DNA of 64,000 bases, from positions 1,385,112 through 1,449,111 of the forward strand of contig CAUYUJ010018726.1 in the NCBI GenBank assembly GCA_963575745.1. The letters are read 5' to 3'. The position numbers were made by a program, and so were the translations under genes. Shown in pieces: positions 54,421 through 64,000 of the stretch. The notes below the pieces were generated by a model. That model was given only the letters and a program-made list of their open reading frames with translations, had not been told where the DNA came from and ran no database searches. This DNA is from Prorocentrum cordatum. Taxonomy: Eukaryota > Sar > Dinophyceae > Prorocentrales > Prorocentraceae. Position 1 is the stretch's first letter, and each line of letters opens with the position of its first letter.

Positions 54421-55074
54421 CCGCTCCCACGCACCAGAGTCATATTAAGGTACAGGGCGTTGCGGCCCTGGGGGTCGATGCTCGAACGTGCTACCCCATG
54501 CGAAGATCACAGAACTTTTATATCCAAAGCTGAGTGCAATGCCAAAGTTTACACGAGGGGATGAGGATTCCATGGGTATCCGTAGGGGTCGCCAAGACTC
54601 GTGAAGATTTCAATCATATTCCTTCGGACTCCATGTCATGCATGTTCTTAGGACTTCATCGAGATTCCGTCGGTTTCCGCTTGGTTTCTTCATCTTTCTG
54701 TTGGATTGTTTCAAGATTCCGTTAGAGCCACAAGAGGACACCAGTATGTTCAACATAGGGTTCCAATTTGATGAAGTTCCGCGTCTTCCTTTTGGACGTG
54801 TTCAGCTCAGTAGTAGCAGTCTGCTCAACCACCCCCCTCCCCAGGACTTATGTATTTCAAGCGGGGCGCAAGTATTGTGACCTGGGGGTGGTCTTGATTT
54901 GCTCCTACGGTTTTTTGTTGGACATGTCGCGCTTCAATATCCCGAAATTAAAGGAAGAGTCAGGCGAAACACCCGGCCCGCCTCACCGACACGTCTGGTT
55001 AAGCGACAGGAGTTAGCACTTACACATATGGAGGAGAGGAGGAACAGGGGAAGGGGGCAAGTGGGGGCTCATGA
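54421..55074. repeat. Diverged copy of the module-B tail
   Basis: CGAACGTGCTACCCCATGCGA (54483-54503) parallels CGGGCGTGCTGCCCCATGAC at 46750 and 51550; GATTCCGT/GGATTCC words recur as at 46.5 kb. Confidence 0.45.
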
Positions 55075-55640
55075 GGATGATGAACATGATGCTGATGATG
55101 ATGATGATGTTGATGCTTATGGTGTTGATGAGATGTTGATGATGATGTTGATGGTGATGATGATAAATATGATGATGCTGATGATGATAATCATGATGGT
55201 GGTGGTTGTGATGGCGGTGGTGATGGTGACGGTGATGGCGATGGCGAAGGTGATAATGAGGACGCTGACACGTATGATGTTGATGTTAAGTTGATGATGA
55301 TGTTGGTGTTGTTGTTGATGATGTTGATGATGATAGTTCTGGTGAAGGTGATGAAGATAGTGATTGTGATGATGTTCTTGGTGGTGTTGGTAGTTGTGAT
55401 GGAGATGGTGATGGTGATGGTGACGATGATAGTTATTGTGATGGTGATGTTGATGGCGATGATGATAATGATGATGATAATGATGATGAGCATGACGATG
55501 ATGATGCTGATGATGATGCTGATGCTGATGCTGATGCTGATGATGATGATGATGATGATGATGCTGATGATGATGGTGGTGGTGATCGTGATGATGATGG
55601 TCAGGGGGAGAATGAGGAGGGGGAGGAGGAGGAGGTAGTG
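55075..55640 (+). repeat. GAT/GTT array ending in GGA
   Basis: ATGATG with GTG, GCTG and GTTG substitutions to 55600, then GGGGGAGGAGG. Confidence 0.9.
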
Positions 55641-56204
55641 TGCAGCCTGGGAGTCGACGGCAGGGGGAGGTGGAACAAACATTGAAGTGAGCCAGCGGCA
55701 GTGGGGGCCGTTCTCGTCTGCTCAAAGTTGGTTCCTGCTTCTTCGCCTGGTGTCGTCGTCCAGGTCAACCCCCTGGGCGCGAAGATAACCGCGTTTCGCG
55801 GTCATTGCCGAAGCGCTGTCATTTTCCCGGGCTTGGCGCGAGTGTACGAAAGAGACTGCGCTTCGCGCATCGCGAAACACGGAATTAGGCGATCTGCGTC
55901 TCGCAGCGATATCCTTTGAGTGTCGCGCGAGGCCTCACCACCCACAGTAGTGTTGACAGTCGGCGATGAGGGGGGGTGGGGAGCCCGATCGGAGGCGGAG
56001 AACGTGCGCGGTGGCTTGTGGAGAACATCGGCCGCTACCTGCCCTAGAGATGGCGAGGCGCTGAACCGTCTTGCGGGGCCGGCGAGTGGATGGGCGCGCT
56101 GCGCCACGAAGTATCAGAAAAGTTGTGCTTTGTGAAGTTGATCTGTGGTTTGGGAGCAGCCTGGCTGAGACTTGATGAAGATACTGTTTCGGTGCTGTTG
56201 TTGG
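55641..56204. other. Intergenic, nothing recognised
   Basis: CTGCGCTTCGCGCATCGCGA (about 55857-55876) and neighbouring GCGAAACAC words only. Confidence 0.4.
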
Positions 56205-56430
56205 TAACCTTGGGACGTTCTGGGGCAATCTTTGGGCTAGTCCAGGGGTGCACTGTGTTGGGGCAGTATTGCAGCAATCGTGATGCCTTTAGGAGCTATC
56301 TTGCGGCATCTTCTGCGCAGATGGGCCATCCTAGAGGCATATTGGAGCCATGGTTTATCATGTTGTGCCGTGTTGGAGGCCATCTTGGCCTACCTCGGGC
56401 CATATTGCAGTTTGGAGCCATGGTGCGCCA
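56205..56430 (+). repeat. CTTGGG-family block, highly degenerate
   Basis: CTTGGGACGTTCTGGGGCAA and GGAGGCCATCTTGGCC survive; many units are mutated. Confidence 0.5.
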
Positions 56431-57619
56431 TTTTCGGCACTGCCTCCTCGCGCCTCCCTCTCTCTTCCAGGCAGGGGAGGTGGTCCGGGGGAAGGCTAAA
56501 GTCCTCCCCGAAGGTGAAGAAGGGTGTTGGGAACGTATTGGGAAGTATGTTTATACGTTAGAACATGTACACGCACACATTTATGCCACAGGGCTGGTAG
56601 GATTAGGAAGTTGACCGAGGTAGATTATCGCCATGACGTGGTGCATGGCATGCTGTGTGGCGTTGCAAGGGGTCTGGCGGGCCTTGTTGCCCTCGCTGTT
56701 GTTGCCCGTGTAGCCACAAGCGCAGTCGCAGTGTTCTTCGTGTTGCCATGAAGGCCGCGGTACGTAGTCGCCGTGCTCTTTGCGTTGCCATGAATGCAAG
56801 CGTGACAATGGTGGTCGTAGTTGACGTTACCACTGTATTCCAGTATCGTCGTTGATACCATCTCTGCTACTTTCGTGTTCGCTTCGCGATCGCCAGTGTA
56901 CGCTGCTCATTTCGGCCCAAGGGTTCTCCACCCGCGATCGCGTTCGCATTCTCTCTCATACGTTCAACACAAAACACATCGCAGACATGTTCGTCGAGAA
57001 CGTGCTCACAGCATCTTCCACGTCAGTTATCTCTCCGGCGGCCAAGGACATCCTGCCATCCAGCGTGAGCACACTAAGCACACTACTACACTGTGCACGC
57101 ATGCGTGTTGTTCGTCTTTCATTGTTGCGGTCCCACACTCCTCTCCATCCTCGTCCCATCCATATCTTTGAGCCTCCCTGAACCTCCGACAGCCACCGAG
57201 CACCTCCCCATGCCGCCGAAACCCTGTCAGAACGTTGCGAAGTTCTCACGGCCTCTTCCTCCGCTTCCGCCTTCCCGAATCGTTTCGCTCGAGGCGTGCA
57301 GGGGAGGACGAGCGGAACCGAAGAGGTAGGCAGGCAGACGAGGACGAGGAGGGAGACCGCAACGTCGACGACGACGGCGTCGACGACGGCGACGACGACG
57401 GCGAGGACGACGACGACGTGGTCGTTAGGGCGGAGAGGCGGCCCCACTGCCAGCGGGCCGCCTCCGGCGAGGGGGCCCACGACGCCTCCCCGAGCCGGAG
57501 ACGGGAGGCGTCGCCAGCGAGGCGCCGCAGAGGTGGTCGAGGTCCCAGGATTCGAAGCAGTGGCGAAGCGTCCCGGCGTGCCTATGGGCCTACCAAGCAA
57601 TGGTCTAAGCACCCTTCGT
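56431..57619. other. Intergenic; 42-bp duplication; GAC tract
   Basis: GTTGCCATGAA at 56742 and 56784 anchors a 42-bp repeat. GACGACGGCGTCGACGACGG-type tract at 57360-57420. No supported gene. Confidence 0.5.
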
Positions 57620-57790
57620 GGTTCCCACGAACTGTTCTCAGAACATTGCTGGCTGGGGCCGGCTTGTTTAAACACCCGGGTGTATGTTCTAAGAGTATTG
57701 TTTGCGTTCTTAGAACATTTTTGGTCTCGAAGAACATGTCGTGGTAGGCCTATAGAAATGCCGGGACGGTCGGTCCCTGCTCAAAAGATT
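57620..57790 (+). repeat. Dispersed repeat, partner of 5270-5470
   Basis: CAGAACATTGCTGGCTGG, CTTAGAACATTTTTGG, TCGTGGTAGGCC and GCCGGGACGGTCGGTCCC. Confidence 0.6.
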
Positions 57791-59028
57791 CCCTCTACCT
57801 CCCCATGTGTTCTGGGCTGTCGTCCTCCCACCCCCACTTCCCATATTGCCCCATACTTTTCCTGAGGGTCGACGATGGGTTGTGTCTGTGCGTTTTTTCC
57901 CGGGCCACGCCACCGGGGTCGAGACCCGCCCCCCATGGCTGCCTCGCGACGGTGGCGGTGCCCAGCAGATCTCTGCTCCCACCTGGGCGACGGGCGACAC
58001 GGGGCCGACTGCGCTGACATTCGCGCGCAAGCTTTCCGCGCGAGGTCGCACACAATCAGGCGCTGTTGCTTCCAATGTGGAGTGCCTCGCTGGCGGCCCG
58101 CGTAAGCCACCGCGTAAGCTTGCTATGCCCTCTTGCGCACGACCCGTCTGTTCACGTCGCTCGCTTGTGGCCGTCTCCCCACCGCCTCCACTCGGCGAGG
58201 ACGGCCTGCCGCAGAAGGTGTTCCTGGCGGACGGCACTGGCGGCTCGCGCAGCGGCTCAGACCACGACCCCTCCGACACCGAGATGGACGGGGGGATCTT
58301 CCGGGTGCCCTCGCGGCAAGGAGGAGGAACCAGGAGGAGCAGGAGAGGCATTGAGGGCGTTGCACACCCGGCGATGTCGCCTGGTTTCGGGCCCCAGGAT
58401 CATCACATATCGGTTTGGCTCGAAAATTTTCCGTCAGCGGTGAGGCAGAGAACTTGCTTCAGCGGGCGGCGATTCGTGGCGACCGAAACGCGGATTGGCC
58501 GGCGTGCATCTAGCTCGAGGAGACATGTAGCAGACAGATTGGGCCTAGGGTTCCGGTCTTGCTTGTTGCGATGTTGTCTTTCTCGGTGGCAGCGTCGGAT
58601 CTCAGGGGAGGAGCAGGTAGAACGGAACAGGATGGGGGAGCAGAAGCGAGGAGGAGGAGGAGGAGGGAGAAGGAGCCGCAGGAGGGGGGATGAAAGGCAG
58701 GAAGGCCCCCCCCCTCTCTTGTGGCACACGGTGACGGGGGTCCGCCCTCGCGAACGGATCGGTAAAGCTCACGCGGGCTGTCCTCTCAAGTTCTTCAAAG
58801 TCCGGCCTCCGTGGGACCGGTTGGCGGCCAGGCGACAAGCTGGCCGAGGTGGGGCCCGCGGGGGGCTCTTGGGGCCGAGCGGCACTTGACCAGAGGTGTC
58901 GGTCGGGCTGCAAGCAGGGTCAGGAGAGGAACAACAAAAAACACATACACAATGAATCGTCGACTCCAACGAAAAATAGGAACATATGGGAAATGGGAGG
59001 TGGAGATGAAGACCCAGAGTGTGTAAAT
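57791..59028. other. Intergenic; dispersed repeat at 58000-58115; GGA tract
   Basis: 58000-58115 matches 23090-23240. GGAGGAGGAG at 58650-58690. The long plus frame (57807 onward) has no recognisable motif. Confidence 0.5.
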
Positions 59029-59073
59029 ATATATATATATAAATATACGTGTGTGTATATATATATATATATA
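59029..59073 (+). repeat. TA microsatellite
   Basis: TATATATAT runs split by ACGTGTGTG. Confidence 0.9.
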
Positions 59074-59670
59074 TGAAAAGATGGGGAATCCTGGAACTTT
59101 GTGCATGTGATTGTGTGTCCTGAGACCCCTTTACATAAGAGGGTCACCCCTGACGGGGGTCAGCCAATCCTTGCTGATCCTCTTTGGCCGACCCGGTTTG
59201 TGGGAGCCACGTGGAGCCGACACCCTCATCCCCCCCTCCTTCCGCTGACCCCGATGGGGGAGCCGTTTCGTGACTGGCCCCTGGTCGTGCCGTGGCCTAG
59301 GCTGACCCGGGAAGAGCGCTGGCGCTCCTTTCTCCCTCCGAGGCAGGAAAGGGGAGCGAGTCGCGCGGTGCGGAAGGAGGGAGAGAGGGAGGGCGAGGAG
59401 AAGGAGGAGGACGGGCCAGCGTAAACCCAAGATGCATCAACGATGTTGCAGTACACTTTCCCGTCCCAAATCCCCTCCTCATGAGTCCCTGCAGGCAGTC
59501 GTCTTCACTATTGTGGGCCTGCCACTCTTGCGATGTTCCCGCTTCGAGAATGACTTACCCAGCATCACTGAAACGGAAAGTGAGGACAGCGAGCGTGTAT
59601 GATCGTACAGTTCAGCGAGGTGTCCAGCGACACTCCCGCTTTGCAAAGGTGGGCTCTCGCCCGTGTCATG
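59074..59670. other. Intergenic, nothing recognised
   Basis: GGGTCACCCCTGACGGGGGTC at 59140-59160 is a small hairpin. No gene. Confidence 0.4.
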
Positions 59671-61604
59671 CTAGACGCTTCGCATTACCCCACCAGCTGT
59701 CCGGTGCACGTGCTCGAGCTTGCAGGACGTTCTCCGCCGTCGGTTCCACCCCCTCAGCTTCGCAGCTGCTGTCTGAGTGGGCCGGCCGGCTTGCGCCTGT
59801 CTTAGCTAATTCGCCTAGTTCGCGTCCCAGACTTTGCTCTTGCCGCCTGACCGTCGTCTCGCGGCCGCGACCGAAAAAAGTAACCCCACCAGCCCATCCA
59901 GAAACAATGCCCAGAGGAATTGCCTCGATCAGGGAAGTGGGCAGCACACACAAATGAGCCCCCTTGAAGCGCTCGTGGGAGCCTTGGGAGCGCTTTGGGG
60001 GCCATGTTGGAGGACATCGATCAAGCAAGGGGAGAGCATGAACTAGCGTTGCCCCTCGGGAGCCCGAAAAGTCGCCTCTTGGGGCGCTCTTTGGGCCCTC
60101 TTGGGTCGCTCTTGGGCGCTCATGTGTCCTTCTGGGGGCTCTCTTGAGCCTCTCTTGGAGCCCTCTTGGGCCATCTTGGAGCCATCTTGAGTCCTCGGAC
60201 GGCCATCGGAAGCGAAAAGGCGAGAAAGCCAAACACATTGATTTCCTCAAGGTTTTGGAAGAATGTTGGCCTCTTCGGGGCCTCCGTGGGGAGCTCTTTG
60301 GCCACTTGGAGCCGTCTTGGAGCGGTCTTGAGGCCTCTTGGAGCATCGTGGGGGCCATCTTGAGGCAACTTGGGATATCTTGAGCCATCTTGGAGGTCAT
60401 CGTGGGCTCTCCCATGCGCTCTTGGAGTCATCTTAATCAGTGCCACCCCCCCCAGGAGGCCAAAATGTAGCCAACTAGTACAATCAATGATTTTGGCCTT
60501 CTCGCCGAGGCCTCTTGGAGCGTCTTGGTTGCTTCTGGGGGGCCTGTTGGGGCCTCTTGGGGGTCTCTTGGGAGCCTCTTGGGGGCATCCTGGGGGCCTC
60601 TTGGGGGCCTCTTGGGGCCTCCTGGCCACCTCTTGGGGCCCTTTTGGGCCACCATTGGGAGCCGTGGGAGCGTTCTTGGGGCCATCTCGGAGGAGATCGA
60701 TCAAAGAAGGGGGGTTCCTTAATTAGCCCCCCCCCTCCAGGAGGCCAACATGGGATTTTGGTGGCTTCCTCGCCGAGACGGTCGTCTTTTGATGGACAGC
60801 TATTGGGAACCAAAACCGAGCCCATGTGCGCGACGCTGTGGCTAGGTGCGCCACGCGTGCCAGGCACGCCACGCGCGCCAGGCACCCCTAGGGCCCGAGC
60901 GTGCCAGGCACGCCTAGTGCGGCAGATGCTCCCTCCAGCCACGCCAGATTCGCCACGTCCGGGGCACGTGCAGAGTGTGTCATGTGCTCCTGCGCGCGTG
61001 ACAGCACACATCGGGAAACATGTCGGCCCCCACCATCCCTGTCGAAAACCAATGCCCATCATTGTGTCTGGTGGGCCTGCGCACAGCAGGCCATACGCCA
61101 CCACCCGCGCCGTCCCTGACAAAACACTACTTGACAATGATCGCTGGGTGGCCGCGCGCTATCAACATTTAGCCGCGAGGTGCATTTTGTATTGTGTTTG
61201 TGAGGGATGGTAGCCATGCGCGCAGCTGGCAATATGCTGACACCCCCGCCGCCCCTTTCGAAAAACAATGCAAAGTGCCCACGGGCCTCACGAACATGAC
61301 TCCAGACTTTGCCCTAAAGTGTACTGTGTATTGTTTTCGTGACAGGGATGGTGGGGGGGCCCGCATCGGGTTGGTTGCGCATGCTCAGAATTTGAGACAG
61401 GGTGCGTCGTGTATTGTTTTTTGACAGGGATGGTGGGGGGGGGGGGCCCTCAAGGTGTGCGCATGGTTCCGGGTTGTCTGCCGGCCGGGTGGGGGAAGGG
61501 GTGTTCATTAATAGGGAACAGTGGTAAACCCCTCCCCGAGGGGGAAGACAGGGGTTGGAAGAGGAACCTCCCTAGACCACCTACGCCCTGAAGGGCTCGT
61601 GGGA
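59671..61604 (-). mobile_element. CTTGGG-family element, ~1.9-kb composite copy
   Basis: Left-end word CTAGACGCTTCGCATTACCC at 59671; a second internal left-end-like ACCCCACCAGCCCATCCAGA at 59883. CTTGGG blocks at 59955-60010, 60070-60460 and 60505-60695, each of the outer two with GGAGNACATCGATCAA or GGAGATCGATCAAAGAAGGG. The right end 61530-61604 parallels 47503-47580 (GGTAAACCCC, GGAAGAGGAA, CCACCTACGCCCTGAAGGGC). Probably nested insertions. Confidence 0.6.
61000..61470. repeat. Repeat around CACCATCCCTGTCGAAAACAATG in both orientations
   Basis: CCCACCATCCCTGTCGAAAA (61030), CGCGCCGTCCCTGACAAAACA (61107), CCGCCGCCCCTTTCGAAAAACAATGC (61247) and inverted TGTATTGTTTTCGTGACAGG (61327) and TGTATTGTTTTTTGACAGGG (61411). 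Inside the composite element at 59671-61604. Confidence 0.7.
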
Positions 61605-61704
61605 TTGTTGCCTAAGCGTGCACTTTCTGGTCATGCAGTTTTCGCGGAACTCTCAAGCGAGAGCCCCGTTTTGAACGGGAACCGCCTGGATCCGTGCAGC
61701 CGTT

Positions 61705-61800
61705 ATGGCGAAGACGCTTGCGGCGAACCAACGCCGCCCCCCAGCCTTTTAGGATACGCCTATGTGGCCAAACGTTTGGGCAGAGTTTGGCGTTCCCCGT
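61705..61800 (+). repeat. Dispersed ~90-bp repeat, copy 3
   Basis: GAAGACGCTTGCGGCGAACC, CCAGCCTTTTAGGATACGCC, TATGTGGCCAAACGTTTGGG; compare 6640-6740 and 8005-8095. Confidence 0.65.
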
Positions 61801-61879
61801 TTCCCGAGCCGATGTGGAAGGCCTTCGGGGCACCTGGGGGAGGAGAGGGATGAACAAGCAGGATGAGGAGAAGGATGGT

Positions 61880-62240
61880 GAGACCTCTTGGGCCATTCTT
61901 GGGGCCTCCTGGGAGTTTCCTGGGGGCGTGCCTCCGTGGGGGCCTATTGGGGGCCTTTGGGGGCTTCTCGGGAGCCTCTTTGGCCGTCTTACTCCGTTCC
62001 TGGCCCGTCCGACGCCGTCGGAAACCGTCTTGGGAGCCCCCTGTGTCATTTTGGGGACCTCTTGGGGCGCTTCAGGGTTGTCTTGAACGCAGTCTTGGGA
62101 GTCTTGGAGGCCTCTTGGACCGTCTTGGGGCCCTTGGAGAGTGTCCTGGGAGACTCTTGGGCCGTCTTGGGGCCATCTTGGAGGCTTTGTTGGTGATCTT
62201 GGTTCCATCTTGGGAGCCTCTTGGGTCTTTTGAGGGCATC
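61880..62240 (+). repeat. CTTGGG-family block
   Basis: Dense GGGGCCTCCTGGGAG/GGCCGTCTTGGGGCC units, ending in CAATCCCTCAAACACCCAAG (62269), which parallels AAATCCTTCAAACACCTAAG at 7269. Confidence 0.85.
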
Positions 62241-62289
62241 GAAAGCAGTTTTGAAGCAAGTGCAGCAATCCCTCAAACACCCAAGGAAC

Positions 62290-62530
62290 ATCAAAGTTAG
62301 CCAGCGTGGGCCCCAAACAGTGTGTTTCTAGCAATCGAGGTTGTGCAACCTACGTGGTGCAATCTAGGCTGTGCAACCTATATTGTGGAGCCTATGTGGT
62401 GCCATCCACGCGGTGCATTATAGGTTGTGCAGTTTTTTAATGCAGGTCGTGTGGTGCAATCTATGCGGCTCAACATTTGTTGTGTACGCTCTGTGATGCA
62501 GTCTACGTGGTGCAACAATTTCTGTTCGCC
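62290..62530 (+). repeat. Degenerate GTGCAACCTACGTGGTGCAA repeat
   Basis: About 12 words of the form GTGGTGCAATCTA or TTGTGCAACCTA. Confidence 0.75.
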
Positions 62531-62554
62531 GTGAATTGTCCACTCCACTGTTCG

Positions 62555-62660
62555 GGCAACTGTCCCACCCACCCACCCGCAACTTGGTTTGCAAAACCCA
62601 CGCGGCGACGATTGCGATGAGTGCTTGGGGTTGGCTGGTGCATCTCTGCGGCCGCGCTAG
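62555..62660 (+). repeat. Dispersed repeat, partner at 63733-63835
   Basis: TGTCCCACCCACCCACCC, GTTTGCAAAACC, ATTGCGATGAGTG and TTGGCTGG-Y-GCATC in the same order in both. Confidence 0.8.
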
Positions 62661-63180
62661 CCCGGGCATGCTCGCGCGCGCGGCGGCCATATAGTTTGCG
62701 CTGCCGACGCGGCCGCGGTGGCGCTGACCACTAGGCACTTCCCAGCGGGCACTTAATTGCGAGTTCGCGGCTTGGGCGGGCGCGGTATCATGGCAAAGTC
62801 GACGACGGTAGACGCGGTGATGATGGTAGCGATGTTGGTGAAGATGATGACAACGACGACTGCAGGGCCAGTGACGGCGCCGATGCTGATCACGCCGGCG
62901 ACGATGACGGCGCTTTTGCGTCGGTGATGAAGGTTTTGGATGGAATTCGACATGCGCGCGCGGCCAACGCGCGAGAGCGGCCCGCATGTTGCAATTTGTC
63001 GCGGGTCGTGCCCACCCCCAGCACGCACGCAAGGGCGCTCGAATGATGTCGATGTGCGGCGTGAGGGGTTCGTTTGGCCAGCTTTCATGACAAGGTTGAA
63101 AGCCGATGGTATCCTTCAGAAATCGCAAGAGCCAGGGCGCAGGCATAGTCGAATATTGAAGTTGCAACACCATATGTCTT
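62661..63180. other. Intergenic, nothing recognised
   Basis: GCGCGCGCGGC run at 62671; ACGACG-rich stretch 62800-62930. No supported gene. Confidence 0.4.
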
Positions 63181-63480
63181 TATGTGTCCGGGACACTCGA
63201 TCTTGAAATCCGTACGAAACCCAATTTGCTGTTCGAAGGGTTCCCGCATGCGCGCGCGACGGCGCTCGCGTGTGCACTTGTGGTTCAGGAATTTGCATGA
63301 TCCCGGGCGCAAGTTTTGTTTGAGCATTTGTGTTGTCAGTTGGCATGATTTTATATGTTTGGGGACCCCGATTTTGACATCCGTACGACTCATTTGTGTT
63401 GAAGGATGACGGCGTGGGCGCGCGACGACGCGCGCGTGCGCACTTCGTCCCGTCGTTTGTGCAAAAGGTTGCTTTGGAAT
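63181..63480 (+). repeat. ~169-bp degenerate tandem repeat
   Basis: GATCTTGAAATCCGTACGA (63200) and GATTTTGACATCCGTACGA (63369); each is followed by a GCGCGCGAC/GCGCGCG island and CGTGTGCACTTG/CGTGCGCACTTCG. Confidence 0.75.
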
Positions 63481-63732
63481 TGATGATTTGTGATAAACAA
63501 GTGCACGCGAATAACACCTGCTGCAAATTATGAGGGGGTGAGCCGATACTGGCCTTTTTGGGATGATATGGTTTCATGTGTATGATGGACGGTGAGGCAG
63601 AATCGCATGTACATTGCAATGAAAAGTGGGGGGCCGTTAATTCCAAGGGGTGGGGTGTACATCCGAACATGCGCTTAGAAAAGGAGAATCATTTTGCTTG
63701 CTCCGCGCGTGACCACACCCCACACCCGTGCA
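63481..63732. other. Intergenic, nothing recognised
   Basis: No repeat or gene that I can support. Confidence 0.4.
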
Positions 63733-64000
63733 AATGTCCCACCCACCCACCCTCAACGTGTTTGCAAAACCGATTCGGCGGCTATTGCGATGAGTGACGC
63801 AGCTGCGCAGCACATTGGCTGGCGCATCGCCGCAGCTGGGAAGGTAACTCCCTCGAGGAGAGATGACTGTTAGAATGTCGCGCCCCCGTGCATGTTGAGG
63901 CAGGAGAGAACCCTATGGACAACGTAGCAAAGCCAATATAATCGGATGGCGCCCGTAATATCAGCACTAATGCTAGTTAATTTCAGTGCGTTGTTAATCA
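63733..64000 (+). repeat. Dispersed repeat copy then unassigned right edge
   Basis: 63733-63835 matches 62555-62660; the remainder has no recognised feature. Confidence 0.65.

Noticed and set aside
56581-56808. Minus frame with HCDCACGYTGNNS, reminiscent of an EGF-like motif
   Set aside because: Too few cysteines, no repeat of the motif, and the area is partly a 42-bp tandem duplication read in several frames.
57807-58889. 360-codon plus frame
   Set aside because: No recognisable domain, passes through a dispersed repeat and a GGA tract, and alternative frames are open over the same region.
60380-60402. CTTGAGCCATCTTGG, similar to the complement of the spliced leader 3' end
   Set aside because: Part of the CTTGGG unit, and the rest of the leader does not match.
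59955-60704. 194-codon minus frame starting MIDLLRDGPK, recurring at 47.3 and 54.2 kb
   Set aside because: The shared start is the GGAGATCGATCAA module of a repeat element; the remainder is the degenerate CTTGGG unit. Considered as a possible peptide family, but no constraint is visible.

Overview
This window looks like nuclear DNA of a dinoflagellate. Four things point there: a reverse-transcriptase ORF of the non-LTR type with a layout I associate with dinoflagellate genomes; GC-rich, very gene-poor sequence; very long simple-sequence arrays; and two sites resembling degenerate copies of the dinoflagellate trans-spliced leader (DinoSL). A GC-rich genome such as Prorocentrum would fit, but the genus cannot be fixed from the sequence alone. 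Nothing suggests a prokaryotic, organellar or viral-genome origin.

Coding content is small. The clearest gene is the retroelement at the left end: an RT plus zinc-finger ORF (40 to about 2109) followed in another frame by a helical C-terminal module (2120-2884). The pair sits between copies of a 31-bp direct repeat (28-58, 3352-3382, 3397-3427). Two weaker candidates lie on the minus strand: a frameshifted coding remnant at about 30359-30795, with a degenerate SL-like site 30 nt upstream of its ATG, and an unrecognised coding-like ORF at 31519-31893. Almost all other long open frames are readings through simple or tandem repeats.

The rest is layered repeats. (1) Microsatellites and minisatellites reach 2 kb: GGT at 20.6-21.5 kb, ATG at 25.3-26.6 kb, ACT at 28.1-30.2 kb, a 7-bp degenerate array at 14.9-15.9 kb, an ATCCAATCC array with about 300-bp higher-order organisation at 34.0-35.9 kb, and an 11-bp CGCGACCCACC array at 45.5-51.0 kb. 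(2) A dispersed family built of degenerate 11-12-bp CTTGGGGGCCT units occurs in at least a dozen blocks in both orientations. (3) Short inverted-repeat elements include a 196-bp MITE-like insertion at 10720-10915, with a 5-bp target duplication and an empty paralogous site at 12.58 kb, and a 150-bp family at 6371-6519 and 24135-24284. (4) Other dispersed duplicates are seen in pairs or triplets, for example 5.3/57.7 kb, 10.1/22.8 kb, 11.6-12.1/52.1-52.5 kb (inverted), 23.1/58.0 kb and 25.0/33.6/35.0 kb.

The most informative region is 45.0-53.5 kb, a tandem segmental duplication of about 4-5 kb. Its two copies differ by three clean insertions: a 560-bp CTTGGG-family element only in copy 1, and a 657-bp segment and a roughly 1.1-kb AT-rich segment only in copy 2. 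This fixes the ends of repeats that would otherwise have no visible boundary. The overall picture is intergenic dinoflagellate DNA shaped by retroposition, small inverted-repeat elements and runaway tandem expansion, not a gene cluster with a shared pathway.
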